A DNA stretch of 63,388 nt from CAZCQG01 sp964500775 (GTDB taxonomy: Bacteria; Campylobacterota; Campylobacteria; Campylobacterales; CAZCQG01). Shown in pieces: positions 26,242-34,907 of this stretch (positions are counted from its first letter, which is position 1; each line of letters begins with the position of its first letter). Location of the stretch: the NCBI GenBank assembly GCA_964500775.1, contig CAZCQG010000008.1, positions 1 through 63,388 on the forward strand, written 5' to 3'. The translations under genes were made by a program, and so were the position numbers. The notes beneath the pieces were generated by a model. That model saw only the letters and a list, made by a program, of their open reading frames with translations. It ran no database searches and was not told where the DNA came from.

Positions 26242-27629
26242 AATCTCTGCGGCGGCGGTCCTTTTGGCGCTTCGTCTTCACTCAAAAATCCGTCGTGATT
26301 CTTATCGAGTCTCCCAAACGCATCTTTCGGACCGTCAAATTCGCTTTTTGAGACCTTGCCGTCATTGTCTTTGTCTAACCTTTGAACGAAGCTGCCCTTC
26401 CCTCTTGGAATCTTCTTATTCTCCGTTTCCGCCACGTCGTTTGTACGGGTGATGATATGCACATCGCCGCCGCGCACGCATCGCACGTAGTTTTCTACCC
26501 GCACCGCATCCCCCTGCGGACCGTGTCCTAGCATCGCACTTCCTGTTTTTGGATCACTGCGTTGCGCACCTGCGCCGTGTACGTCCATCACTCGACCCCG
26601 CATCTCCCCTATCGTCCGTCCAAAAGAGAGATACGCCGCGTTTTTCCCGGGTGTCGGACCGTCTAGATGGGTGGTAGATGTCCAAAAATAGGGGTAATCC
26701 TTCGCCCCTGCTTCGTTTGTGATGACACTAGTGCCAAACACGGGGTCGATAGCCGCAGAATCGGTGGTATCGGGAGAGCGAGAATAATCGACTATATATT
26801 GCAACTCCTTGGCATCGGGTAAGCGCCAGTCGCTTTTGCCCGCTAACGTGAGATTCTCGCAAAAGCCGAGCGCCTCTTCCCACGCCATCCCTTTTTTGCT
26901 ATCTTCGCGCATCCAAACAAGCCCCGTAGCGCGATCGCTCACCGTGCCGTCCCCGTTGTCGGCGAAGTCGTTTTGTCCATACGTATCACCCCGTACGAAT
27001 CGAACAAAGAATCGCTTGCGAATCTCGCCGCCGTTTTTTCTCTTATACCCGTATCCTTTTATCCTCCCGTCGGCGAAGTTCACCCCAAAGAGCGTCTCCA
27101 TCCCGTCCATCGTGAGGCTCACATACTTGGTGCTAGAGAGCCACTGCGCGTCGATATAGCGCTCGGTATCGGTATCTCCGTAGCGAAAGTCGAAATACTT
27201 CGTGTCGATAAAGGGCACGGCATCGCTTGGAATCTTGTCCATATCCCTCCCGCTACTCCCCGTATATCCACGAAAATCCATCAGCGAATAGAGCTCCTTG
27301 ATACTCGGCACGCGCCAGTCGCTATACCCGCCTAGGGTAAGATTCTTTGCCGTCTCTTGTGCCTCTTCCAAGCTCACTTTTTTACTCTCGACCGCCTTGC
27401 TCCATGTTAGCCCCGTGATATTATCGCGCACCGTCCCGTCTCCGTTATCGGTATAACTAGGCGCATTCCTTTGATACTGCGCATCCTGCCCGTAATAGGG
27501 CTCACTTTTTTGCGGGCAGCGTATCTCACGATTCGCATCATAGCACCGCTCTTGTGCGGTGCCCGGTATCGAAATCTGCGCTAAAAGCAAAAGCGGCAAA
27601 AACGCGCTTGTAATTACCAAACGTCTCAT
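26238..27629 (-). CDS. Exported DUF1566 (Lcl-like) repeat protein with C-terminal EF-hands
   Basis: 463 residues from ATG at 27629, which overlaps the polA stop (ATGA). A signal peptide (LVITSAFLPLLLLAQ) comes first. Two DUF1566/Lcl domains follow, marked by YTDNGDGTVRDNITGLTW and FADNGDGTVSDRATGLVW, each with a YSDWRVPSIKEL or KSDWRLPDAKEL motif. The C terminus has two EF-hands, DKDNDGKVSKSEF and DKNHDGFLSEDE, predicted to bind calcium. Lcl domains bind carbohydrates in Legionella. A calcium-dependent surface or periplasmic adhesion role is inference. Confidence 0.85.
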   Translation of the reverse strand: MRRLVITSAFLPLLLLAQISIPGTAQERCYDANREIRCPQKSEPYYGQDAQYQRNAPSYTDNGDGTVRDNITGLTWSKAVESKKVSLEEAQETAKNLTLGGYSDWRVPSIKELYSLMDFRGYTGSSGRDMDKIPSDAVPFIDTKYFDFRYGDTDTERYIDAQWLSSTKYVSLTMDGMETLFGVNFADGRIKGYGYKRKNGGEIRKRFFVRFVRGDTYGQNDFADNGDGTVSDRATGLVWMREDSKKGMAWEEALGFCENLTLAGKSDWRLPDAKELQYIVDYSRSPDTTDSAAIDPVFGTSVITNEAGAKDYPYFWTSTTHLDGPTPGKNAAYLSFGRTIGEMRGRVMDVHGAGAQRSDPKTGSAMLGHGPQGDAVRVENYVRCVRGGDVHIITRTNDVAETENKKIPRGKGSFVQRLDKDNDGKVSKSEFDGPKDAFGRLDKNHDGFLSEDEAPKGPPPQRF

Positions 27630-30322
27630 TTGAGCTCCCCCCAATTATCCCCGATCGACGCGCCGCAGACTAGCGGCACGCTTAAGGGGTGGATGATTTC
27701 CATGATGTTTTGTAGCTCTTGCGGGAGATGCGCTAGTTCGTCTTCACTTATCTCAAAGATGAGTTCGTCGTGGACTTGGAGGAGCATTTTGCTTTTGTGA
27801 TTCTTCAAAAGGGCATCGATGCGAATCATCGAAAGTTTGATGAGGTCGGCGGCGGAGCCTTGGAAGAGAGTGTTTACCCCTTCTCTTAGGTAGCCGGCTT
27901 TTTGGTATTCTGCTGCGCCTTGGAAGCTGAAGTAGCGGCGGCGACCTAAGAGGGTCTCGATATAGCCGTTTTTGAGGATACTCTCTTCGGTTGATGCGAT
28001 AAAATCTTTTACCGTCGGGAAGGAGCGAAAATAGCTCTCGATGTAGCTTTTGGCAGTATTTTGGGGGATATGGAGGGTCTCACCGAGTTTGCGCGCCCCC
28101 ATCCCGTAAATAAGCCCGAAATTGATACTTTTTGCGATGTTACGTTTCTCGCGCGCCTCTTCTTCGCCGAATATCTTTATACTGGTCTCCATATGGATGT
28201 CTTTGTCGTCACGAAACGCCCGCAACAGCGCGGCATCTTGACTAAAATGCGCCAATAGTCGCAACTCTATCTGCGAGTAGTCCAAGCTCAAAAGTTTAAA
28301 CCCCTCACGCGCGACAAACCCCCTTCGGATTCTCCGTCCGAGTTCTGTTTTGACGGGGATATTTTGGAGATTTGGATTTTTCGAGCTCAAGCGCCCCGTC
28401 GCCGTACCCGTTTGCAAAAACGAAGTGTAGATGCGATGCGATTGATTAAGGGCGGAGAGTTTGAGGAGCGGCTCGATGTAGGTGGATTTGAGTTTGAAAA
28501 GCTCGCGGTATTCGAGGAGCACAGGGATTACTTCGTGTTCGTCCCGCAAGGAATCTAGAGTCTTTTCATCGGTACTGTAACCCGTTTTTGTCTTTTTCTT
28601 ACTTTTGAGTCCCAACCCCTCAAAGAGTACTTTGGCGAGTTGCTGGGTAGAGTTGATATTAAATCGACTGTTACTTAGGGCATAGATGCGCTCGGTAATT
28701 TCACCTATCTTTCCATCGATCTCTTTGAGTAGCTCCTCAAAATAGAGGCGATCTACCTTTATCCCCTCCTCTTCCATCCGCCGCAACACGAATAAAAAAG
28801 GAATCTCCACCTCTTGTAGCTCTGTTTTGAGTTCAGGCTTTTGCATCTCTAGGATTCTGTTTAACTTCTCATAAAGACTAAACGTCGCTGCGGCATCCTC
28901 GCTGGCGTATTCAGCGGCACTCTCGATATTTACGGCGCTAAAATTCTCCCCTTTTTTGACGGTCTCTTTGAAGCTCTGCATCGAGTAATTGAAATAGCGC
29001 GCCATACAAGCATCTAGCCCCACGGGAGATTCGGGATCGACTAACCATGCCAAAAGCATCGTATCGGAATACACGTCAAAATCTTCAAATCCAAACACAT
29101 GGCGTAAAAGAGAGAGGTCAAACTTCAAATTGTGCCCGACGAGGGGTCTTTTGAGCAGCATCGCTATCGCCTCTTTGACATCCTCCAAACCCACCTGTTC
29201 ACCCACGCCGAGGTAGTTGTGGGCGATGGGGACGTAGTACCCTTTCCCTGCCTCAAAACAAAAGCTAAATCCAACGATATGCGCCTCTTTGGTATCAAGC
29301 GAATCGGTCTCGGTGTCAAGCGCGATGTAGGGGGCGTTTGCGGCTTTTTCCACTGCGGCAAAAAGGGCGGGCGTATTGTCGAGAATCTCAAAAGAAAAAC
29401 GAAACTCTCCCTCTTTTTTTGCGGGAATCACCGCTTTTTCCTCTTCGCCAAAATCAATGCTCGCCTGCACTTTTGGGGTAGTTTTTTTGAGGGCGTTGTT
29501 CATCCCGTATTTGGCAAACTCTTCGCTCAATATCTCTAGCGGATTCCCGCTTGGAAAACCCATCCCGCTAAAGTCGTTTATCCCCTCGATACTGCGCACC
29601 AAGCGGACGAGTTCGCGGCTTTGAAAGGCCGATTCTCTCCCTTCAAGTAAAAGCTCTCGCGTCCTTTTTGGCTCTACCGCATCTATATTTGCGTAGATAT
29701 TTTCGAGATTTTGATACTGTTCGATAAGCTTCTGCGCCCCCTTCGCGCCGATCCCTTTTACCCCCGGGACGTTATCGGAGCTATCGCCCACGATGGCTTG
29801 GTAGTCGATGAAATGTTCGGGCGCTACGCCATATTTTTGGAGGCACCCCTCGCGATTGACGGGGACTTTTTTAATCGGGTCAAAGAGGATAGTCGTGTCA
29901 TCGATGAGCTGATAGAGGTCTTTGTCGTGACTGATAATAGTCACGGCGATCCCTTCTTTTTTTGCTTCTTCTGCGAGGGTGGCGATGACGTCATCGGCCT
30001 CATATCCTGCGACGCTGATGTTTTTAAACCCCATCTTCTCTACCCACGAGATAGCGACGGGGAGTTGCATTTTGAGCTCTTCGGGGGCTTCTTGCCTGTT
30101 TGCTTTGTAGCTTGCGTCCATATCTTTTCTAAACGAACCCTCTTTGGATTCTAATGCGAAAGCGATGTAATCGGCCTCGTGGGCGTTGATGATAGAAGAG
30201 AGAAGATTGACAAATCCCGTCAGCAGCCCCGTGGGGAATCCATCCTTGCTTTTGAGCGGCGGGAGGGCATAAAATGCGCGGAAGAAGAATCCGAATGTAT
30301 CGATGATGACTAGTTTTTTCAA
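27626..30322 (-). CDS. polA: DNA polymerase I
   Basis: About 898 residues from TTG at 30322, preferred because AAAGG is 6 nt upstream and the product then begins (M)KKLVIIDTFGFFFRAF as in relatives; a longer start at 30355 is possible. The 5'-3' exonuclease is N-terminal (GVKGIGAKGAQKLI). The 3'-5' exonuclease still has ALDTETDSLD. The polymerase domain has SLDYSQIELRLLAHF, KSINFGLIYGMG and LLQVHDELIFE. It overlaps the downstream gene by 4 nt. All three activities look intact. Confidence 0.94.
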   Translation of the reverse strand: MKKLVIIDTFGFFFRAFYALPPLKSKDGFPTGLLTGFVNLLSSIINAHEADYIAFALESKEGSFRKDMDASYKANRQEAPEELKMQLPVAISWVEKMGFKNISVAGYEADDVIATLAEEAKKEGIAVTIISHDKDLYQLIDDTTILFDPIKKVPVNREGCLQKYGVAPEHFIDYQAIVGDSSDNVPGVKGIGAKGAQKLIEQYQNLENIYANIDAVEPKRTRELLLEGRESAFQSRELVRLVRSIEGINDFSGMGFPSGNPLEILSEEFAKYGMNNALKKTTPKVQASIDFGEEEKAVIPAKKEGEFRFSFEILDNTPALFAAVEKAANAPYIALDTETDSLDTKEAHIVGFSFCFEAGKGYYVPIAHNYLGVGEQVGLEDVKEAIAMLLKRPLVGHNLKFDLSLLRHVFGFEDFDVYSDTMLLAWLVDPESPVGLDACMARYFNYSMQSFKETVKKGENFSAVNIESAAEYASEDAAATFSLYEKLNRILEMQKPELKTELQEVEIPFLFVLRRMEEEGIKVDRLYFEELLKEIDGKIGEITERIYALSNSRFNINSTQQLAKVLFEGLGLKSKKKTKTGYSTDEKTLDSLRDEHEVIPVLLEYRELFKLKSTYIEPLLKLSALNQSHRIYTSFLQTGTATGRLSSKNPNLQNIPVKTELGRRIRRGFVAREGFKLLSLDYSQIELRLLAHFSQDAALLRAFRDDKDIHMETSIKIFGEEEAREKRNIAKSINFGLIYGMGARKLGETLHIPQNTAKSYIESYFRSFPTVKDFIASTEESILKNGYIETLLGRRRYFSFQGAAEYQKAGYLREGVNTLFQGSAADLIKLSMIRIDALLKNHKSKMLLQVHDELIFEISEDELAHLPQELQNIMEIIHPLSVPLVCGASIGDNWGELK

Positions 30323-30346
30323 CGGAAGCCTTTGTGTGATTTTGTT

Positions 30347-30380
30347 TAAGGGCACCTCTAAAAACCCTAAGGTGCCCTTA
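30347..30380. other. Strong hairpin in the polA 5' leader
   Basis: TAAGGGCACC (30347-30356) pairs perfectly with GGTGCCCTTA (30371-30380) around a 14-nt loop. On the plus strand it is followed by TTTTAT, so it resembles a terminator there. It lies upstream of polA, between divergent genes, where a terminator is not expected. Confidence 0.6.
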
Positions 30381-30430
30381 TTTTATCAGCCTAGCGGTTA
30401 ATGTGTCTCTTAAATCCATATACAAAAAAG

Positions 30431-30478
30431 AACTATTAATAAAAAACTGCCTATAAGTTAATAGTTTAGTACTATAAT
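30431..30478 (+). promoter_or_regulatory. Promoter with inverted-repeat operator before the binding-protein operon
   Basis: AACTATTAA (30431-30439) and TTAATAGTT (30458-30466) form a 9-bp inverted repeat with 18 nt between. A TATAAT -10 box (30473-30478) follows, 39 nt before the ATG at 30517. The repeat covers the -35 region, so a dimeric regulator could bind there. Confidence 0.55.
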
Positions 30479-30516
30479 TATCACCGAAGTAATGTAATGT
30501 TTTACAAGGAGTGCTT

Positions 30517-31353
30517 ATGAGGATGTTTAAAATCTTGGTCGCATTTTTGTTTCTTTTGAAAGTTTCCGTTGTTGCCGAAAAGCTTCAAACATTAAAAATC
30601 GGCTTTCTCCCATATACGAACGCACTGAACCTTATTAAGATTCACCAACCCCTGCGGGATTTTCTCTCAAAAAAACTAGATATTCCCGTAGAAATAGTCA
30701 CGTCGAGCAATTACGAAGCAATGTATTTTGATACGAAAGAGGGGGTTTTTGATCTTATTGTCACGGGTCCCCATTTTGGCGTGATGCATATACAAGAGGG
30801 TTTCATTCCGCTTTATCGATACGATACCGCCCTCAAACCTTTGTTGGTCGTCAAAAAAGATAGCGATATAGATTCTCCGAAAAAACTCCTCGGCAAACAA
30901 ATCGCGCTTTCGACCTATCTCTCCGTCTCTTCGGTCGGCGGTTTACAATGGCTCAAGAATGAAGGCTTGGTCGCGGGAAGAGATTTTACGACTTTTAACG
31001 CCGCTTCGCATACAAGTGCTATACAGTCGGTATTGTTAGGCGAAAGTGCCGCCGCTATCACGACCCACACCCCGATAAAACAACTTGCAAAAGAGAGCGT
31101 GGATGCTATCAAGATACTAGAATCTCCCTATGCGATGCCGCACCTCTTTACGCTAGCCAATCCAAAGCTTGGCGAAAAGACGATACAAAAAATCAAAAAT
31201 GCCCTTCTAGCGTTTGCCGCTTCTGAGGAGGGGAAAGTCTATTTTGAAAAAACCGGCTACAAAGGGTATACCGAAATCTCCAAGGAAGACATTAATGCAA
31301 TGAGCGCATATATAGAGGTCACCAAGGGGTATCTTGATGCGTATAAAAGATGA
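30517..31353 (+). CDS. PhnD/SsuA-family periplasmic substrate-binding protein
   Basis: 278 residues from ATG at 30517 (AAGGAG upstream). The signal peptide is ILVAFLFLLKVSVVAE. LKIGFLPYTNALNLIKIHQP, ATSSN-like VTSSNYEAMYFD and DLIVTGPHFGVMH follow the PhnD pattern (phosphate/phosphite/phosphonate binding). No permease or ATPase genes follow; the next gene is a sensor kinase overlapping by 4 nt, so this protein probably serves as a periplasmic sensor subunit rather than a transport component. The ligand is unknown. Confidence 0.85.
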   Translation: MRMFKILVAFLFLLKVSVVAEKLQTLKIGFLPYTNALNLIKIHQPLRDFLSKKLDIPVEIVTSSNYEAMYFDTKEGVFDLIVTGPHFGVMHIQEGFIPLYRYDTALKPLLVVKKDSDIDSPKKLLGKQIALSTYLSVSSVGGLQWLKNEGLVAGRDFTTFNAASHTSAIQSVLLGESAAAITTHTPIKQLAKESVDAIKILESPYAMPHLFTLANPKLGEKTIQKIKNALLAFAASEEGKVYFEKTGYKGYTEISKEDINAMSAYIEVTKGYLDAYKR

Positions 31354-32825
31354 TGAAAAATCCTCCGTTTTATAAAAAACTCCGCTTCAAACTCTTCATC
31401 ATGACCTTCTTAATAGAAGGGGTGATGCTGACTATACTTTTATACAACGGACAAAGAATCATCAATCATCACCTCGTCAAACAAGCAAACAATAAACTCT
31501 CCGAACTAGAATCTAGCTTCAACATCGCGCTTGCGGGTTCGCTACTCTCTCGTGACTACGCCTCGCTCCAATCCATCACCGACGGGTGGGTAGGACTGAA
31601 GCAATTCAAATACGTCTTTATAGAAAAAGAGGGGCGTATCCTAGTCGCGTCGTCTTGGGATAAAACCCAAAAAATTCCCGAGCAAAGCAGGGACTTTTCA
31701 GGGGAAGATAATATTTACCACGGGATTTTTATGATGAAGTACGAGGGGCAAAAACTCGGGAATCTTCACTTCGGAATCGACACGTCATTTTTAAGAGACG
31801 CAAAACAAGAGCTTCTGACGCAAGGTGCGATAATTGCATTTCTAGAGCTTTTGGCAAGCGGTATTTTACTCTTTAGCATAGGAATCTGGCTCACCAATCA
31901 CCTCCTCAATCTCACCGAAGCGAGCCAAAAAATCAGCGAGGGGGACTTTGATATAGAGGTCAGTGTCGCCACGGACGATGAAGTCGCCCTTTTGGCAAAT
32001 TCTTTTAACAAAATGTCCATCGCGATCAAAAAAAGGGAATATGAGCTTAAAACACTAAATGAGAATCTCAAAAAAATCATCGAAGAAGAGATAGAAAAAG
32101 CACGTAAAAAAGATGAGATACTCTATGAGCAGATACGAAAAAACTCAATGATGGAGCTTTTGGTGAATATCGCCCACCAATGGCGCCAACCGCTCAACGT
32201 CGTTTCTTTAGAGCTGGATAATATCGAATATCTTACTACGCAAAAAATTAGCGAAGACGATGATGAGATACGGCAAAGCATCGATAAAGTTTCAAACCAA
32301 CTCAACGAAATCTCCTCGCTCATCACGTTTTTTACCGACATCTACGAAGGGACCGAACTTACGTTAAAAGAACTCCCTTTGGTCGAACTCGTAGATTCTT
32401 CGTTTGAGGTGTTTAACAAAAATCACAACGGACATAGTCTTGCATTAGAAAACTCGGTTGAACAAAACATCAGGGTATTAAGCGATAAGAATGTTTTTTC
32501 ACAAATCTTTCTCCCCCTTTTGCAAAATAGTTTTGATGCCGCAAAAGAGAAACATATAGATACTCCCGTAGTAAAAGTGAAAGCCCAAACGAATGGCGAC
32601 ACGGTGAATGTCATCATTGAAGATAACTGCGGCGGAATAAAAGCTGAGATTCTCAAAACCGTTTTCGATCCATACTCCACCACGAGCTTCCGATACAAAA
32701 ATAAAGGGTTGGGGCTATTTGCGGTAAAAAATATAATCGAACACAAGCTCAAAGGGACGATACAAGCCCAAAACATCAAAGGCGGAACACGCCTTGTACT
32801 AACTCTTAAATCAAATTTGTTATAA
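31350..32825 (+). CDS. Membrane sensor histidine kinase (HAMP, HisKA-like, HATPase)
   Basis: 491 residues. A transmembrane helix near 14-33, a periplasmic domain of about 125 residues, a second helix (about 160-182), a HAMP domain (about 182-235), a coiled coil, and then the H-box NIAHQWRQPLNVVSLELDN around 270-290. The catalytic domain shows LLQNSFDAAKE (N box), EDNCGGI (G1) and KGLGLFAVKNIIEH (G2). It overlaps the binding-protein gene by 4 nt, implying a joint sensory unit. No response regulator gene is adjacent, so the partner must be elsewhere. Confidence 0.92.
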   Translation: MMKNPPFYKKLRFKLFIMTFLIEGVMLTILLYNGQRIINHHLVKQANNKLSELESSFNIALAGSLLSRDYASLQSITDGWVGLKQFKYVFIEKEGRILVASSWDKTQKIPEQSRDFSGEDNIYHGIFMMKYEGQKLGNLHFGIDTSFLRDAKQELLTQGAIIAFLELLASGILLFSIGIWLTNHLLNLTEASQKISEGDFDIEVSVATDDEVALLANSFNKMSIAIKKREYELKTLNENLKKIIEEEIEKARKKDEILYEQIRKNSMMELLVNIAHQWRQPLNVVSLELDNIEYLTTQKISEDDDEIRQSIDKVSNQLNEISSLITFFTDIYEGTELTLKELPLVELVDSSFEVFNKNHNGHSLALENSVEQNIRVLSDKNVFSQIFLPLLQNSFDAAKEKHIDTPVVKVKAQTNGDTVNVIIEDNCGGIKAEILKTVFDPYSTTSFRYKNKGLGLFAVKNIIEHKLKGTIQAQNIKGGTRLVLTLKSNLL

Positions 32826-32858
32826 TCTTTCAACTTACACAGACAAGGGGTGTGAATA

Positions 32859-33755
32859 ATGTATAGAGAAAAACTCGTGGTCGCTACCGACCTCTCCCAA
32901 AAAAGTGAAATGGCACTCGATAAAGCGATAGAACTTGCCAAAAGATACGATAAATGGCTCGAAGTAGTCCACGTGGTAAATACCGGAATGTTTGATTGGC
33001 TCTTTAAAGGGCTTGGGATGGATGAAAAAAAGATGGAAGAAGAGCGCGCTAAAAGATTGCAAAAAATAAGCGACGACATCAAAGAGAAACTCTCGCGAAG
33101 ACACGATAAACTCAATATCGACGTACGATACGGCAACCCCGCAAAAGAGGTCATCAACTACTGCGTCGAAAAAGAGGGGACAATCATATTTGTAGGAAAC
33201 ACGGGCGAATACCACGATGCCGAAAAATTACTCCTAGGGACGACGGTAAAGCGAATAATCGATAACTCTCCCGTACCGATTTTGCTCGCTAAAAACAACA
33301 GAAGCTCAAAATATAAAAACATTTTTATCCCTATCGACTTGACCGAAAACTCGCTCAAATGTATCGAATTTAGTGCCTACTTGTTTGAAGAGGCTAAAAT
33401 CACCCTGTATTACGTATACGAAACGGCAAGTGAGTTTCGACTACGCTACTACGGTATCAAAGAAGAAGAGATCGCAGGAATGATCGCCGATCAAAAAAAT
33501 ATGGCGGAAGAGGAAGTGCGGGAATTCGTCGATAGAATCGAGTGCAAAAATAGAGTGGAGGTCATCATCGACAAAGGCTCAATGAGTAGCGAATCTATTG
33601 TCAATAAAGCCAAAGAGAGCGGAGCGGACATCATCTCGCTAAGCGCGTATAAGATTAACGACGTAGCATCAAAACTCATCGGCAATATAGCAAGCGACGT
33701 AATGGAACAATCAAGCGTGGACGTACTAGTGCTCGGGACAAGCGAAACGACATAA
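32859..33755 (+). CDS. Tandem universal stress protein (two Usp domains)
   Basis: 298 residues. The first Usp domain (about 1-145) starts LVVATDLSQKSEMALDKAIE and has FVGNTGEYHDAEKLLLGTT. The second (about 150-298) starts NIFIPIDLTENSLKC and ends with an I-G-N-I-A-S-D stretch. The second lacks a clear ATP-binding G2xG9G(S/T), the first has G-N-T-G. A TATAAT at 32821-32826 overlaps the kinase stop codon, so it may also have its own promoter. It lies 33 nt after the kinase gene. Confidence 0.9.
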   Translation: MYREKLVVATDLSQKSEMALDKAIELAKRYDKWLEVVHVVNTGMFDWLFKGLGMDEKKMEEERAKRLQKISDDIKEKLSRRHDKLNIDVRYGNPAKEVINYCVEKEGTIIFVGNTGEYHDAEKLLLGTTVKRIIDNSPVPILLAKNNRSSKYKNIFIPIDLTENSLKCIEFSAYLFEEAKITLYYVYETASEFRLRYYGIKEEEIAGMIADQKNMAEEEVREFVDRIECKNRVEVIIDKGSMSSESIVNKAKESGADIISLSAYKINDVASKLIGNIASDVMEQSSVDVLVLGTSETT

Positions 33756-33767
33756 GGAGCGGAGTAA

Positions 33768-33878
33768 ATGAAACGAACTTTATTCTTACTTTTATTGGTC
33801 GCGATAGGATTTGTGGTCGGCGGTTGTGAAAAACACGACTATCAAAATCCTTTCCATAGAGCGGGACAAAACAAATAA
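33768..33878 (+). CDS. 36-residue predicted lipoprotein
   Basis: A short gene starting MKRTLFLLLLVAIGFVVGGC, an N-terminal lipoprotein signal with a lipobox ending in Cys20 (VGGC), then 16 polar residues ending AGQNK. AAGGAGCGGAG precedes the ATG and the gap to the Usp stop is 12 nt. It resembles small outer-membrane lipoproteins such as LptM/YifL in architecture, without proof of homology. It abuts the murB stop at 33879. Confidence 0.75.
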   Translation: MKRTLFLLLLVAIGFVVGGCEKHDYQNPFHRAGQNK

Positions 33879-34643
33879 CTAGAGGATTTTCACCTCTTCC
33901 TCTAGTCGCACTCCCGTCTCTTCGTAAACCCGTCTTTGCGCGAGCTCTTTGAGCGACAAAATATCTTCCACCGATGCTTTTCCGAGATTTACCAAAAAAT
34001 TGGCGTGTTTTTCGCTAAAAGCCGCATCGCCGATTCTCTCCCCTTTGAGACCGACTGATTCTATGAGCCGTCCGGCATAGTCGTTTGGAGGATTTTTAAA
34101 AAAGCTCCCCGCACTCGGCTCTTTGGGTTGATTGGCACGCATAGTCCTAAATAGTTCCAAGCGCGTATCGTCCCATCCCGTGTCGAGCCGAAAAAACGCC
34201 TCGAAGATTACGGTATCTATAATGCTTTTTCTGTATTCTAATCCTAGCTCACTTGCAGGTATGAAGCCTTTGTGTGTCATGATTCCTAAGAGGATATTTC
34301 GAATCTCCCACTCTTTTAATCCGGCATTCATCTTCACCGCACCGCCGATAGTGCCCGGTAGTTGCGATAAAAATTCCATACCGCCGAAATTATGTTTTTT
34401 GCAAAAATTTGCAACCTTTGCATTCGGGGTTGCGGCACCGACTTTGAGCATCCACTCTTTATGCTCGATACGATTAAACACCTTCCCCAATACCGCGAGA
34501 TTCTCGGCATTTTCGGTAACCAAAAGATTTGAGGCGCCGCCGATGATTTGTTTTTCGTCAAAATCATCGAGGGCATCGATGACCGCGACCTCCTTCGCCG
34601 CTCCCGCTTTGATAGTAGAGTATCTAGAAAAATCGATAATCAA
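33879..34643 (-). CDS. murB: UDP-N-acetylmuramate dehydrogenase MurB
   Basis: 254 residues from TTG at 34643 (product (M)IIDFSRYSTIKAG), chosen because family members start at that point and the codon overlaps the fliQ stop as TTGA. A longer reading from 34709 would be fused into fliQ in another frame and is not needed. GGASNLLV and GTIGGAVKMNAG are FAD-binding, PSAGSFFKNP contains the catalytic Ser, and the final EVKIL is conserved. It is the small type II MurB usual in Campylobacterota. Confidence 0.92.
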   Translation of the reverse strand: MIIDFSRYSTIKAGAAKEVAVIDALDDFDEKQIIGGASNLLVTENAENLAVLGKVFNRIEHKEWMLKVGAATPNAKVANFCKKHNFGGMEFLSQLPGTIGGAVKMNAGLKEWEIRNILLGIMTHKGFIPASELGLEYRKSIIDTVIFEAFFRLDTGWDDTRLELFRTMRANQPKEPSAGSFFKNPPNDYAGRLIESVGLKGERIGDAAFSEKHANFLVNLGKASVEDILSLKELAQRRVYEETGVRLEEEVKIL

Positions 34644-34906
34644 AAAGGGAAATCCGGAATCATATTTAAAAGCCTCACGGTAAACTCCATCAGCATATTG
34701 AGCATCCACGGCATTGCGAGGATTATCACCGCCACGACTCCGAGGATCTTTGGGACAAAAGTAAGCGTCATCTCGTTTATCTGCGTAGTCGCTTGGAAAA
34801 TACTTACCAAAAGCCCGATAATCAGCCCGACTAAAAGCATCGGCAACGAGATAAGTAACGTGATTTTATAGGTATCCACCGCCAATCCCATAAGTAACGC
34901 CTCCAT
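34640..34906 (-). CDS. fliQ: flagellar export protein FliQ
   Basis: 88 residues with two transmembrane helices (about 15-38 and 48-75) and the family pattern LISLPMLLVGLIIGLLVSIFQATTQI. FliQ is part of the inner-membrane export gate of the flagellar type III system. It overlaps murB by 4 nt and starts 1 nt from the mqnD stop. Confidence 0.95.
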   Translation of the reverse strand: MEALLMGLAVDTYKITLLISLPMLLVGLIIGLLVSIFQATTQINEMTLTFVPKILGVVAVIILAMPWMLNMLMEFTVRLLNMIPDFPF

Positions 34907-34907
34907 C

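Noticed and set aside
32423..33157. Long minus-strand ORF (about 244 codons) over the kinase and Usp genes
   Set aside because: It covers two genes with clear motifs on the plus strand; no RBS and no domain.
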